Shown here piece after piece: positions 31,570 to 40,570 of a stretch of DNA of 64,000 nt. The position numbers were made by a program, and so were the translations under genes. A model generated the notes under the pieces. That model was not told the DNA's origin. It was given only the letters and a program-made list of their open reading frames with translations, and made no database searches. Within the stretch, counting starts at the first letter, position 1; each line of letters opens with the position of its first letter. Source of the DNA: Paenibacillus alba (lineage in GTDB: Bacteria; Bacillota; Bacilli; Paenibacillales; NBRC-103111); contig NZ_JABMKZ010000024.1 of NCBI RefSeq assembly GCF_013204855.1, positions 59,032 through 123,031 on the forward strand, given 5' to 3'.

Positions 31570-32790
31570 CTATGGCCTTCTGGTACGGGTTAGCAAAACA
31601 AAGCAAAGGATCGCTCCCACTTCCATCACAGCAATGATAATGCCGAGAGGAACCGCGGTCTGGCTTCCCCCAATACCAACAAGCGGGGCAATGATGCCTC
31701 CTATGATAAATGAGAGCAAGCCCAACAACGCTGCCGCGCTGCCTGCCGTCTTCCCTTGGCTCTGGAGTGCTAGAGAGGAGGTTGCTACGGACACTGGACC
31801 CACACTGGATACGATGAAGAAAAAAGCCGTCAAAATAACATAAAGCCCCGCGCCTGCAAGGGTCGCGATAAGCAATAAGATGCCGCCAAATGCCGCCATT
31901 ACAAGCCCACTCGCCAGCAATCGTTCATCGCTTATTTTGCCTGCGAGCCTTCCCGTCACTTGCCCGGCGATGATGACACCGATGCCGTTGATCGCGAAGC
32001 ACAAGCTGAACATTTGCGGAGAAACTCCAAAAATTTCTTGCAAAACAAACGGCGAACCCGAAATATAGGCAAACATGCCTGCAAAAACGAGCCCTTGCGT
32101 TAGCGCATAGCCCATGAACAAACGGTCCGTCAACAAGCCGCGAAACGTTCGCAATGTGTTGGACAGTCCGCCTTTCGAGCGGCGCTCCGGCAGATGGGTT
32201 TCTTTTAGCCCAAGCACAACTGCAATGAACATCACCACTCCGATTAAGCTCAGCACAAGGAAGACCCCACGCCAAGAAGTGAACTCCAGCAATTGTCCTC
32301 CTATAATAGGAGCAAGAATGGGCGCGGCCCCGTTAACGAGCATGAGCAGCGCGAAAAACTTCGTCATCTCCACCCCTTCGTACATATCCCGGACAATGGC
32401 GCGCGAAATAACGATTCCCGCTGCCCCTGCCATCCCCTGCACAAAGCGCAAGAGCAGAAAAAGCCAAATCGACGGTGCAAACATACAAAAAATAGAAGCA
32501 AGCGCGTAAATAACAAGCCCGACCAGCAGCGGTATGCGCCTGCCGCGCACATCACTGACCGATCCTGCAATTAGCTGACCTATGGAGAGGCCAATCATGC
32601 AGGCTGTTAAGCTCATTTGTGCAAGCGAGGTTGTGGTATGTAGATCGCTCGCGATGACAGGCAGCGCCGGCAGGTACATGTCTAACGAGAGAGGACCGAA
32701 GGAAGCCAGCGCACCAAGCACAAGCACGATCCACAAGCGAATCGGACGACTAGAAGAAAGGCTCGCTTGAGAAGCCATTGGATTGGACAT
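31570..32790 (-). CDS. Bcr/CflA-type MFS drug exporter
   Basis: A 406-residue proton-coupled exporter with 12 predicted membrane helices. The opening LGALASFGPLSLDMYLPALP is typical of the Bcr/CflA subfamily. The conserved loop 2-3 motif reads GSVSDVRGRRIPLLVG (about 78-93), and RFVQGMAGAAGIVISRAIVRD (about 115-135) marks helices 4-5. Known members export bicyclomycin, sulfonamides or similar compounds; the substrate here is not known. It is followed by a second MFS exporter gene upstream in the same direction, but they are separated by 80 bp. Confidence 0.9.
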   Translation of the reverse strand: MSNPMASQASLSSSRPIRLWIVLVLGALASFGPLSLDMYLPALPVIASDLHTTTSLAQMSLTACMIGLSIGQLIAGSVSDVRGRRIPLLVGLVIYALASIFCMFAPSIWLFLLLRFVQGMAGAAGIVISRAIVRDMYEGVEMTKFFALLMLVNGAAPILAPIIGGQLLEFTSWRGVFLVLSLIGVVMFIAVVLGLKETHLPERRSKGGLSNTLRTFRGLLTDRLFMGYALTQGLVFAGMFAYISGSPFVLQEIFGVSPQMFSLCFAINGIGVIIAGQVTGRLAGKISDERLLASGLVMAAFGGILLLIATLAGAGLYVILTAFFFIVSSVGPVSVATSSLALQSQGKTAGSAAALLGLLSFIIGGIIAPLVGIGGSQTAVPLGIIIAVMEVGAILCFVLLTRTRRP

Positions 32791-32872
32791 AGATGATCAC
32801 AACTTTCATTAAGTAGTTAATTTAAGCTAACATTGGCTGTTGATTTTGTCTAGAGGGAGTTGCGTCAGCAAA

Positions 32873-34087
32873 TCATGTTATGGACCGTCTATCCAAAAGC
32901 GACTGCTTCGCTTCTCTCCGACTGTTTAACTTCATCGTTAGTGCCGACCCTAACAGGGCTGCGCCCGTTATGATAAAAACAAATTGAATGCTGATCCATC
33001 CTCCAAGCAGCCCGCCAATCAGCGGCCCTGCCATCATGCCAAACTGGTTTGCAGTTTGATTTAAGCTGATCGCTCTGCCACGGAATTCGCTATCGGCATA
33101 TTGGACAATAAGTGCATTTAATGCTGGATAAACTGCAGCAAAAAACAAGCCATAGCTAAACCTCAACAAGCCAAACACAATGAGATTATGCGTGCCTAAC
33201 TGCAAAAGATTTCCGATGCCTCCGCCTATTAATCCAATATAAAGCGTTTTGTCATAGCCGATTCGCTGTCCGATGATTCCCCACCTAGACCCCATAATGA
33301 CGGTAGCTACACCTACGGCTGAGAAAATGATGCCTGAGCTCAGGGATGCCCCCTTGGCACTGCCGCCAATCTCAACCACGTAGAGCGTCAGCAACGGCTC
33401 CAAAACCATAACAGACGTCGCCACTATTAGCGTCATGCTGAAAATCCGCATCAACTGCTTGTTGCCTGCGGCTTGTTTCAAATCGTCTAGAACGCTGGGC
33501 CGAGCCCCTTTAGGCTTGTCATGGACTTCTTTCACCCAAATGAGGGCAATCGCTGCGGATATGAGCATGATGCAGCCAGACAAGACAAAGCATTCCCGTG
33601 TTCCAACCCAATGGCTTAGCAAACCGCCAACCAACGGACCGAGAATACCGCCAGTTGCCGTCGCCGTCGACATTACGCTCAAAGCGTAGCCCACCTGTTT
33701 ATCCGGCGTATTCGTGCCAAACAACGCAATAGCAGCAGGAATAAACCCTGCCATCAGCCCCTGCAAAATTCTAACAATAATAAAGATATAGGGATCATGT
33801 ACAAAAAATGTAATGAAATAAACCACACATAGGCTAAATCCGGATCGGATCAGCATGGGCTTCCTGCCATATTTGTCCGCTAACGATCCCCAATAGGGCG
33901 CGATCAAGGCGCTCGCCAAAAAGCCAACTGAAAAGGTCACTCCCGACCAAGCCTCAACATCACTATGAATGCCCAGCTCTTCCTGCAAAAAAAGTGGAAT
34001 AAAAGGTATCGAAAGCGTATAAGCCATCCCACAAAAAAATACACCAATCCATAAAATAAACAGATTACGTTTCCAGCGGAATTCCAT
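32873..34087 (-). CDS. MFS multidrug efflux transporter
   Basis: A 12-helix exporter of about 404 residues starting at MEFRWKRNLF (ATG at 34087). That start has AGGTGGTGA nearby; an extension to 34162 lacks a ribosome site and adds a non-membrane stretch. The loop 2-3 motif reads GSLADKYGRKPMLIRSG, and helix 5 has the antiporter-type GGILGPLVGGLLS. Similar to the DHA1 proteins of the TetA(P)/MdtG-like groups. Substrate unknown. Confidence 0.87.
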   Translation of the reverse strand: MEFRWKRNLFILWIGVFFCGMAYTLSIPFIPLFLQEELGIHSDVEAWSGVTFSVGFLASALIAPYWGSLADKYGRKPMLIRSGFSLCVVYFITFFVHDPYIFIIVRILQGLMAGFIPAAIALFGTNTPDKQVGYALSVMSTATATGGILGPLVGGLLSHWVGTRECFVLSGCIMLISAAIALIWVKEVHDKPKGARPSVLDDLKQAAGNKQLMRIFSMTLIVATSVMVLEPLLTLYVVEIGGSAKGASLSSGIIFSAVGVATVIMGSRWGIIGQRIGYDKTLYIGLIGGGIGNLLQLGTHNLIVFGLLRFSYGLFFAAVYPALNALIVQYADSEFRGRAISLNQTANQFGMMAGPLIGGLLGGWISIQFVFIITGAALLGSALTMKLNSRREAKQSLLDRRSIT

Positions 34088-34261
34088 GCTTTCACCACCT
34101 AAAGTAAAATTAGTTGCAACTGCCACTAAATTTACCATTGCCTTCTCGAACCTGTCAAACAAGGATCAATAGAAGTTTTTTATCCAAAATGCTCTTTAAT
34201 AGTCTAATGAAAGAAAACTTTTCTGCCGATGAGCAGACTCAAGAATGCTGCCACAGCGCTG

Positions 34262-34307
34262 AAAAAAAGCCTCTAACCACTCTTTTCAGAGCAGCCAGAG
34301 GCTTTAT
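34262..34307 (-). terminator. Terminator of the large secreted protein gene
   Basis: On the minus strand AAAGCCTCT and AGAGGCTTT close a loop of about 25 bases and run into a U-tract; it starts 9 bases past the stop. Confidence 0.8.
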
Positions 34308-34315
34308 TTATGTGC

Positions 34316-37300
34316 TTACTTGGTTACATTAACCGTCAACTTGTCACTCGAGGTAACGCCGCCCGCATTGACCAGTTCACTGCGGTACTCGTACACGCCA
34401 ACGGCTTTGCCCGTAATTGTCGTTACAGCGCTTTGTGCGTTAGGTGAAGCTGCTTTGAGAGTCTTCGTATCCACGAGGACACCGTTTTCGTACAAACGAT
34501 ACTCCGTCGCATTCGTTCCCCACCACATGTTCATGCTTACTTTGTAGTTGCCGTCCCCATCCCAATTATCTTGGGACAATACTGGTTTGCCTGGGGAAGC
34601 GTCTGTGATAGTCACTACCAGCGGACTGCTTGTTGTTGTTCCAAAAGAATTGATAAGTTCACTTGTATACGTATAAGTGCCGTTTCCTTTACCCTTCACA
34701 TCCACTTTAGCTAATTGCGCCGCAGGAGAAACGTCCGTCAAAGCTTGTGTGCTAATGAGTACGCCATTCTCGTAGAGTTTGAAAACGGAGCCGTTGTTGC
34801 CCCACCACATGTTCATCGTTACTGTGTAGTTGCCGTCTTTGATGCCGGATTGCCCATTGTTATCGGATAAAACAGGACTACCTGGCGCTCCGACAGACAG
34901 TGGCTTCGCAACGGAGATGGTTACTGCATTCGTTTGTACCGTTTTACCATTCAACGTTACGGAAGCTGTAATTTGCGCAGTACCATTCGCAACTGCACGA
35001 ACAACTCCATGCGCATCTACAGCAGCTACTGCCGCATTCGTTGAACTGTAGACTACTGCTGCACCGCTTAAATCTGCTGGCGCTCCATTGCTCAATGTAC
35101 CAGTGAGACTCGTAGCTGTCGTTTCACCTGGTTTCAATGACGTTTGTGCTGCTGAAAGCGCAGCTTGACTAAACGTTACACCCGTTCCGACATTGAACGC
35201 TTGCGATGCTTGCGTCACGTTGCCAGCAGCATCCGTTACATGATATTGCACGGTATGCTGACCTACTGCCAAGCTGCCAGCGGCAATCGTTTGACCGCTA
35301 GTAATCGCGTTGCCATCCAGCGTCAACGTTTGTTCAGCTACACCTGATAGCGCATCTGAAGCGGCTAATTCAAATTTCAATGTGTTCGCATCGGTTACAT
35401 TCCCAACCGCATGACCGGATTCTGTTAATACAGCCGTTGGCGCTGTTTTGTCCAATTTGATTTGCAGCGTTTGAGCAGCTTCTGCATTGCCCGCAGCATC
35501 TGTTGAGAAGAACCCAACCGTGTTAAGACCTTCCGTTTGAACGACAAATGGGCTTGTATACGCAGTTGAAGCGCCACTGTTAAGGCTATAATTCGTTGTT
35601 ACTGCGCCAGCTTGATTATCCACTGTGCTAAGTGTGACTGTCACATCATCTTTGAACCAGCCTTGAGCATTCGCCGTGCTGGATAATGCAGCTGTTGTTA
35701 CCGGTGCCGTCGTATCCGCCTGTGCTGAGAAATCACTTAGCCCTCTTGGCTTCAGTTGGTATACACCTTTGAAGATCGCTGCCACACCTTTGATGTTAAC
35801 TGTTTGTCCAACCTGATAAGGGAATGTGCTTTGCGATAAGCCTGTGCGCGTATCTACACGAACATGCGTACTTGCTGCACCATTCACCGCATCGAACTCA
35901 AAAGATCCCGCTGGTGTTGCGCTGATAATATTGCTTATTGTCACGTTGTCCAGCTCGACCAGCTGCCCTTGGTTATCAGCTCCCACCGCTGTCACAACAG
36001 CTGGTGCAGGAACTTCTGAAGCGCCGGTCTTGGCAATGGCTACAGGATCTGTTAGCTCTAGCTCGGTATTGTAAAGGGCCGTAGAAGCCGTTACTTTCAC
36101 CTTATCACCGAGGTGGAAACCGCTAAGGCTTTGGAACACATAAATTCCGCCAGTAGCATCCTGCAAATAGAACGCTTGCCCGCCAAAAGCACCAGGCTCC
36201 GTCGTGACTACACCCTCGACCGTTACTAATGTGCCTGCAGACTTACCGCGTGCATCCGAAATAGCAATCTTGGCCGGAATCGGGTTTTGCTCTTCTGGCA
36301 GCGGTTCTGCCGGAACGTTGGCGATTGTGACGCCTTCTGTTTTCAAGTTCGTGCCGTTTTGGCGAAGCCGCAAGTTAGCCGCCGCCGCCGTACCTGGCTT
36401 AATACGAACGTTCAGATCCTTGTAAGCATGACCGTTAATATCCGAGGTCAGACTGAATGTTGAGCTGTACCCATAAGCAGTAGGCCATGTGCCGTCTGCA
36501 TTCTGAATCATTGCCACCTGTGCTCCGCCGGTTACCAGATAAACGCCAGCGCTGTATCCCGTTACGGTTGTTGCAGCAGGCAAGTTGTCAATCACGACAC
36601 GGATTTGAAAGTCCTCCGCATTTGGCAATGTAGCTTGATGCACGAAGCTGTACGCAGCGCTCGCCGTTGCGGTTGGCCCGCCATAGGAGCCCGGTTTAAA
36701 TGTGCTGCGATCGTACCACTTGTAGCCTGCATCTGGTGCTGCCCAAGGCTCTGGCTGCGGTTCTGTGGAAGCAGCAGGTGCTTCAAACGGCAGCAGGGCC
36801 GTCGGTTGATCCAGCTGAAGGCCGCTTACCTCAGTCAGGCTTGTGTAGCTTTCTTTCTTGGAAAGCCAGTTCACCATATTGACGAGCAGCGTACCGTCAT
36901 TCACTTCTTTGAAGCCATCATAGGTCGTCTTTTTGGCGCCTGTATCTTCACGCAAATATTTCGGCGTCGCATCTTCAACCGGTGAAGAATCCCCGATGAA
37001 GCCGGCCTTGCCTGCGCCAGCTTTTGCTACCGCTACATAAGGACCCTCGGCAATGCCGCCGCCATTGTATACACCTTGGTCAACTGCATTCGCCCAAGCT
37101 GCGTTCGTTTGCGGCAAGTAGACAATGCCTTTGGCTTTGGTTGGATCAACGATCGCAAGTGTTGATCCCGCATGCATCGCCACTTTGGAAACGCCGGTCG
37201 TAATGCCAAAAGCTTGCTCTGGCGCTACGATTTGATTCGCATCAATATCGCCCAAAGCATTGTATCGGAAACGCAATCCGAATTGCGTCGCTAGCCAATC

Positions 37301-37885
37301 TGAGCTGGCAACATCCTGCATAGCAGATGAAGCACTTTCTTCGGCACTCATGCCTTTGGCCGGATTCGTCCATGCTCCACGGCGATAGCCGTTGAATACT
37401 TCCGAACCATCCCAGCGGTTCTTGTTGCGGTCTGCATTATAATGATCTCCGATGAAGAAGATGCTGCCGCCTCCCTGGACATATTGTGCCAGCGCAGCTT
37501 GTTCACTTGTTTTGTAAGGGACATTGGATTCTGCAACTACAAATACATCATAGCCGCTCAAATCACTCAATGTTATCGGAGTTGTTTTGCGAAGTTCTTT
37601 CACATAATACCCGTTGTTCGCCAAAGCATTGGCAAAATCCGAAAATCCGCCGTCGATAACCCAATCCGCTGCACCAGCCGTTTGCTCATGCGTGTTGTCG
37701 AACAATACTTTTTTACCTGCATTTTCGTTCACGACTTTGGCTTCAATAAATGGAGCCGGATCGCTCGGTCCCTCGGCCATTACGACCTGCAGCGGACTTG
37801 TAATCAAGACCTGCAGCGGTAACGCTACTGTTAAAGCGAGTGCTGATTTTACTAGTTTTGCTTTCCATCTTGCTAACCTACTCAT
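34316..37885 (-). CDS. Large secreted multidomain protein with OB-fold and Ig-like domains
   Basis: An 1189-residue exported protein with a signal peptide (about 1-38). Residues about 55-330 look like a class I glutamine-amidotransferase-type fold (KKVLFDNTHEQTAGAADW, YDVFVVAESN, GGGSIFFIGDHYNAD); the typical nucleophile is not obvious. About 395-530 is a beta domain. About 530-645 resembles the OB fold found in YhcR-type extracellular nucleases (DARGKSAGTLVTVEGVVTTE). About 720-895 are Ig-like repeats, about 896-990 a BIG2 domain (YSSTNAAVAAVDAHGVVRAV). The last 200 residues are two ChitinaseA-like Ig modules sharing MNMWWG and YENGVL. No nuclease catalytic domain follows the OB fold. A surface binding or DNA-handling role is inferred. 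Confidence 0.82.
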   Translation of the reverse strand: MSRLARWKAKLVKSALALTVALPLQVLITSPLQVVMAEGPSDPAPFIEAKVVNENAGKKVLFDNTHEQTAGAADWVIDGGFSDFANALANNGYYVKELRKTTPITLSDLSGYDVFVVAESNVPYKTSEQAALAQYVQGGGSIFFIGDHYNADRNKNRWDGSEVFNGYRRGAWTNPAKGMSAEESASSAMQDVASSDWLATQFGLRFRYNALGDIDANQIVAPEQAFGITTGVSKVAMHAGSTLAIVDPTKAKGIVYLPQTNAAWANAVDQGVYNGGGIAEGPYVAVAKAGAGKAGFIGDSSPVEDATPKYLREDTGAKKTTYDGFKEVNDGTLLVNMVNWLSKKESYTSLTEVSGLQLDQPTALLPFEAPAASTEPQPEPWAAPDAGYKWYDRSTFKPGSYGGPTATASAAYSFVHQATLPNAEDFQIRVVIDNLPAATTVTGYSAGVYLVTGGAQVAMIQNADGTWPTAYGYSSTFSLTSDINGHAYKDLNVRIKPGTAAAANLRLRQNGTNLKTEGVTIANVPAEPLPEEQNPIPAKIAISDARGKSAGTLVTVEGVVTTEPGAFGGQAFYLQDATGGIYVFQSLSGFHLGDKVKVTASTALYNTELELTDPVAIAKTGASEVPAPAVVTAVGADNQGQLVELDNVTISNIISATPAGSFEFDAVNGAASTHVRVDTRTGLSQSTFPYQVGQTVNIKGVAAIFKGVYQLKPRGLSDFSAQADTTAPVTTAALSSTANAQGWFKDDVTVTLSTVDNQAGAVTTNYSLNSGASTAYTSPFVVQTEGLNTVGFFSTDAAGNAEAAQTLQIKLDKTAPTAVLTESGHAVGNVTDANTLKFELAASDALSGVAEQTLTLDGNAITSGQTIAAGSLAVGQHTVQYHVTDAAGNVTQASQAFNVGTGVTFSQAALSAAQTSLKPGETTATSLTGTLSNGAPADLSGAAVVYSSTNAAVAAVDAHGVVRAVANGTAQITASVTLNGKTVQTNAVTISVAKPLSVGAPGSPVLSDNNGQSGIKDGNYTVTMNMWWGNNGSVFKLYENGVLISTQALTDVSPAAQLAKVDVKGKGNGTYTYTSELINSFGTTTSSPLVVTITDASPGKPVLSQDNWDGDGNYKVSMNMWWGTNATEYRLYENGVLVDTKTLKAASPNAQSAVTTITGKAVGVYEYRSELVNAGGVTSSDKLTVNVTK

Positions 37886-38263
37886 TACGATTCCTCCTTA
37901 GCGTGGGCTGAGTCAAAAACAGTGACATAAGTTATGACTTCAACGATAGACAAGCCATGTTCCGCCCTTTATTTTACCATGGTTCAAAAAGGAATAGTGA
38001 GTTTTTTTTGTAAATATAAGGGGGTTTGTTTAGAGCGACAAACCTCTTGTTACTTTTACACGCATCCAATTGGCTTGCCCTCCGAAAGCTCGCTACCCGA
38101 TGCTCTGTATAGTTCATACATATCGGTTTCGATCAAATGTAACCGCATCCATTCTTTTCGAGATCAAAGCGAGGCCCAGGATGGGGTAACTAAAATGCGA
38201 TGCGATGTTTACGTGGCTAATTTTGATATTTGAATGGTGGGAGCGCAGCGCTCATTGGAGTGT

Positions 38264-38745
38264 TATTGAGACGGACTTTGAGGACGGCTCGATGGTGGTG
38301 CTTTTTATGCGCTGGAGACTGCCTTTTCGGCAGGCTCGTCTGGCTCTTGGCGGGGTTTGGCTTCGTTCGGACCTCGAGACTGCCTTTTTGGCAGGCTCGG
38401 CTTGCTCTTGAGCGGTTTTTGCCTGTTTTGGACCTTGAGACAGCCTTTTTCGCAGGCTCAGCGGGGGGTTGGTGCTTTTTATGCGCTGAGACTGCCTTTT
38501 TGGCAGGCTCGGCTGGCTCTTGAGCGGTTTTTGCCTGTTTTGGACCTTGAGACAGCCTTTTTCGCAGGCTCAGCGGGGGGTTGGTGCTTTTTATGCGCTG
38601 AGACTGCCTTTTTGGCAGGCTCGGCTTGCTCTTGAGCGGTTTTTGCCTGTTGCGGACCTCGAGACGGCCTTTTTCGCAGGCTCAGCGGGGGGTTGGTGCT
38701 TCTTATGCGCTGAGACTGCCTTTTCGGCAGGCTCAGTTTGTTTGA
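38264..38745. repeat. 112-bp tandem repeat, about four copies
   Basis: The marker GAGACTGCCTTTT recurs at 38376, 38488, 38600 and 38712 (period exactly 112), with a diverged copy from 38264. Each unit has two stems: CTGCC-TTTTT-GGCAG and AGCCT-TTTTCGC-AGGCT. The period is not a multiple of three, yet each frame stays open for long stretches. Confidence 0.92.
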
Positions 38746-38760
38746 ATTTGTTTTAGGGGG

Positions 38761-38825
38761 GTTACGGGTTACGGGTTACGAGTTACGAGTTACGAGTTAC
38801 GTCTTACGAGTTACGTCTTCCGAGT
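38761..38825. repeat. Heptamer repeat GTTACGG/GTTACGA
   Basis: About eight heptamers: GTTACGG twice, then GTTACGA copies interrupted by TCTTACGA and decaying to GTTTCCGA. Confidence 0.85.
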
Positions 38826-38937
38826 TTCCGAGTTTCTGTGCTTCCGCACTTCAAGCCTCCAAACTGCCTTCCCCTAGCTCCAAGCTCTCCCTCTAACCCT
38901 CATCGCAACCAGCCACCCCCAGGCCGCGCCAGCCCCA

Positions 38938-40569
38938 CTACCCCTGCTGAGCGCCCTTGGACTGTCCGCGGAATACATTTGGCACGAAGCCCGTGTGTGC
39001 TTTGAACAATTTGCCGAAATAGTTTTTGTTTTCGTAGCCGAGCATGTCGGAGATCTGTTCCACCGTTTTATCGGTGATTTCGAGCAGTTCTTTGGCTTTC
39101 TCCATTTTCATCCGAGTGACGTATTCGATGAAGTTCTCGCCGGTTTCCTTCTTGAATAAGCGGCTGAGATAGCTCGGATGCAGATGCAGATGTGCCGCGG
39201 CATCCTCGAGCGAGACCTTCGTGTGCAAGTTGTGATAAACGAAGCGCTGGCACTCCAGAATTTCACGATTGTGAGATTCGCGGTAGACTTGGCCTGCCCA
39301 CTTGATGGCTTGCTGCAGATAATCCTTCAGCCACAGCTCGAGCTCGCGGATCGATGATATTTCGTGGACATCATGATGCAGCAGCTCGGAGGAAAAGGTA
39401 GACTGATAATGCTGAAGCGATTTCAGACGCATCCGCACATCGAGGATCATTTTCAGGAGCCATTCCTTTACCTCTACTGGCCGAAACCTGTGATATTGAA
39501 TGAAGTCAATCCACTTCGAGACATAAACATCAACCAAATCGAGTCGTTCATCGAATACCACGTTTCGAAACTCGTCCAGTGTCGCAGCGTATTGCGCTAA
39601 GAGCAAGCCTCCATCCCCAAAGCCATCTCTGACACTTTCCAGGGCGAGCACAGAGGATTCCGGCAAATAAAACCGCATGTTCTTCACTTCGGCCATTCGG
39701 ATCAATTGATCCTTGAGCGAGCGCGGATCCTTGGCGGGTTTACCCGTTAAGAAGGAGAAGGACATCTTCACATACTGCTGCAGGCAGCTTTGCAGATGTC
39801 TTAGCGTCTGCTCCACTTTCTGGGTGTTGTTGACATGCAGCTTGGCGTAATGAGGAAACAACAAAATGATTTCTCCTGTATCATAGGTGAACAGCGCGGT
39901 ATCCATCTGATCGACCAGCAGCTCTTCCACGATATTCTCGATGGTGTACTCAAACAGATCCTTGGATTGAAACCGGTGATCTGCCTCTTTCATCCGATTC
40001 ACATAGCCGAATACCGGCAGCACGCCATGCTGCCCAAGCCGAATGCCGAATCCCTCGGCTTTCCCAATCCATTCCTCCGCATCAAAGAGCGGTTCATTTA
40101 CCGTGCTTCGGATAAAATGCCGCTTCGCCGAGCTGCGGTTCAGGGCAGCCTCTTTCTCTAGCTTGAGACTCTTGGACAGGACCCCGCTCTCCACATCCAA
40201 CTGTTCCTTTAACCTTTTTAACATCTCGGAAATGTTCGTTGCATTCATCGTTTCTTTCAGCACATATTCACTCACCGACAATTTCACTGCCGCTTGCGCA
40301 TATTGAAAGTCATCGTGACAGGAAAGAATAACCGCCTTCACATGAGGATGCACATCCCGCATCCCGCCAATAAGCTCCAATCCGTTCATCTCGGGCATGC
40401 CAATATCGCTGATGAGTACATCCATTTTGCCCAATCGTCCCGCTTCAAGCGCATCCAACGGATTCTCATAAGCGCCAGCCAGGTGAAATCCGAGCTTGTT
40501 CCATTCAATCGCCGTGGTCAGAAATTCCAGAACCGGTAAATCGTCATCCACAATCATTATTTCGTACAT
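38938..40569 (-). CDS. YesN-type response regulator with AraC output domain
   Basis: A 543-residue regulator (start MYEIMIVDD at 40569; a longer frame lacks a ribosome site, whereas GGAGGGG precedes this ATG). The receiver has D8-D10 and phosphoacceptor D55 in VLISDIGMP. A middle section of about 300 residues precedes the AraC helix-turn-helix pair at about 440-535 (LEDAAAHLHLHPSYLSRLFKKETG and VEQISDMLGYENKNYFGKLFKAHTG). It follows its kinase gene by one base. The pair probably controls the adjacent sugar ABC importer. Confidence 0.92.
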   Translation of the reverse strand: MYEIMIVDDDLPVLEFLTTAIEWNKLGFHLAGAYENPLDALEAGRLGKMDVLISDIGMPEMNGLELIGGMRDVHPHVKAVILSCHDDFQYAQAAVKLSVSEYVLKETMNATNISEMLKRLKEQLDVESGVLSKSLKLEKEAALNRSSAKRHFIRSTVNEPLFDAEEWIGKAEGFGIRLGQHGVLPVFGYVNRMKEADHRFQSKDLFEYTIENIVEELLVDQMDTALFTYDTGEIILLFPHYAKLHVNNTQKVEQTLRHLQSCLQQYVKMSFSFLTGKPAKDPRSLKDQLIRMAEVKNMRFYLPESSVLALESVRDGFGDGGLLLAQYAATLDEFRNVVFDERLDLVDVYVSKWIDFIQYHRFRPVEVKEWLLKMILDVRMRLKSLQHYQSTFSSELLHHDVHEISSIRELELWLKDYLQQAIKWAGQVYRESHNREILECQRFVYHNLHTKVSLEDAAAHLHLHPSYLSRLFKKETGENFIEYVTRMKMEKAKELLEITDKTVEQISDMLGYENKNYFGKLFKAHTGFVPNVFRGQSKGAQQG

Positions 40570-40570
40570 A

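Larger units (their letters stand above)
37886..38937. other. Intergenic region with 112-bp tandem repeat
   Basis: About 1 kb. 37886-38260 should contain the promoter of the large secreted protein and otherwise shows nothing clear. Then come a 112-bp tandem array (38264-38745) and a heptamer array (38761-38825). The last 110 bp are C-rich without a gene. Confidence 0.65.

Noticed and set aside
38264..38745. CRISPR array
   Set aside because: The whole 112-bp unit is conserved, with no unique spacers, and no cas genes are present.
38230..38756. Overlapping frames with repeated LPFWQARLALERFLP peptides
   Set aside because: The 112-bp period shifts frame at every unit, so the same DNA gives the same peptide in different frames. 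Not a protein gene.
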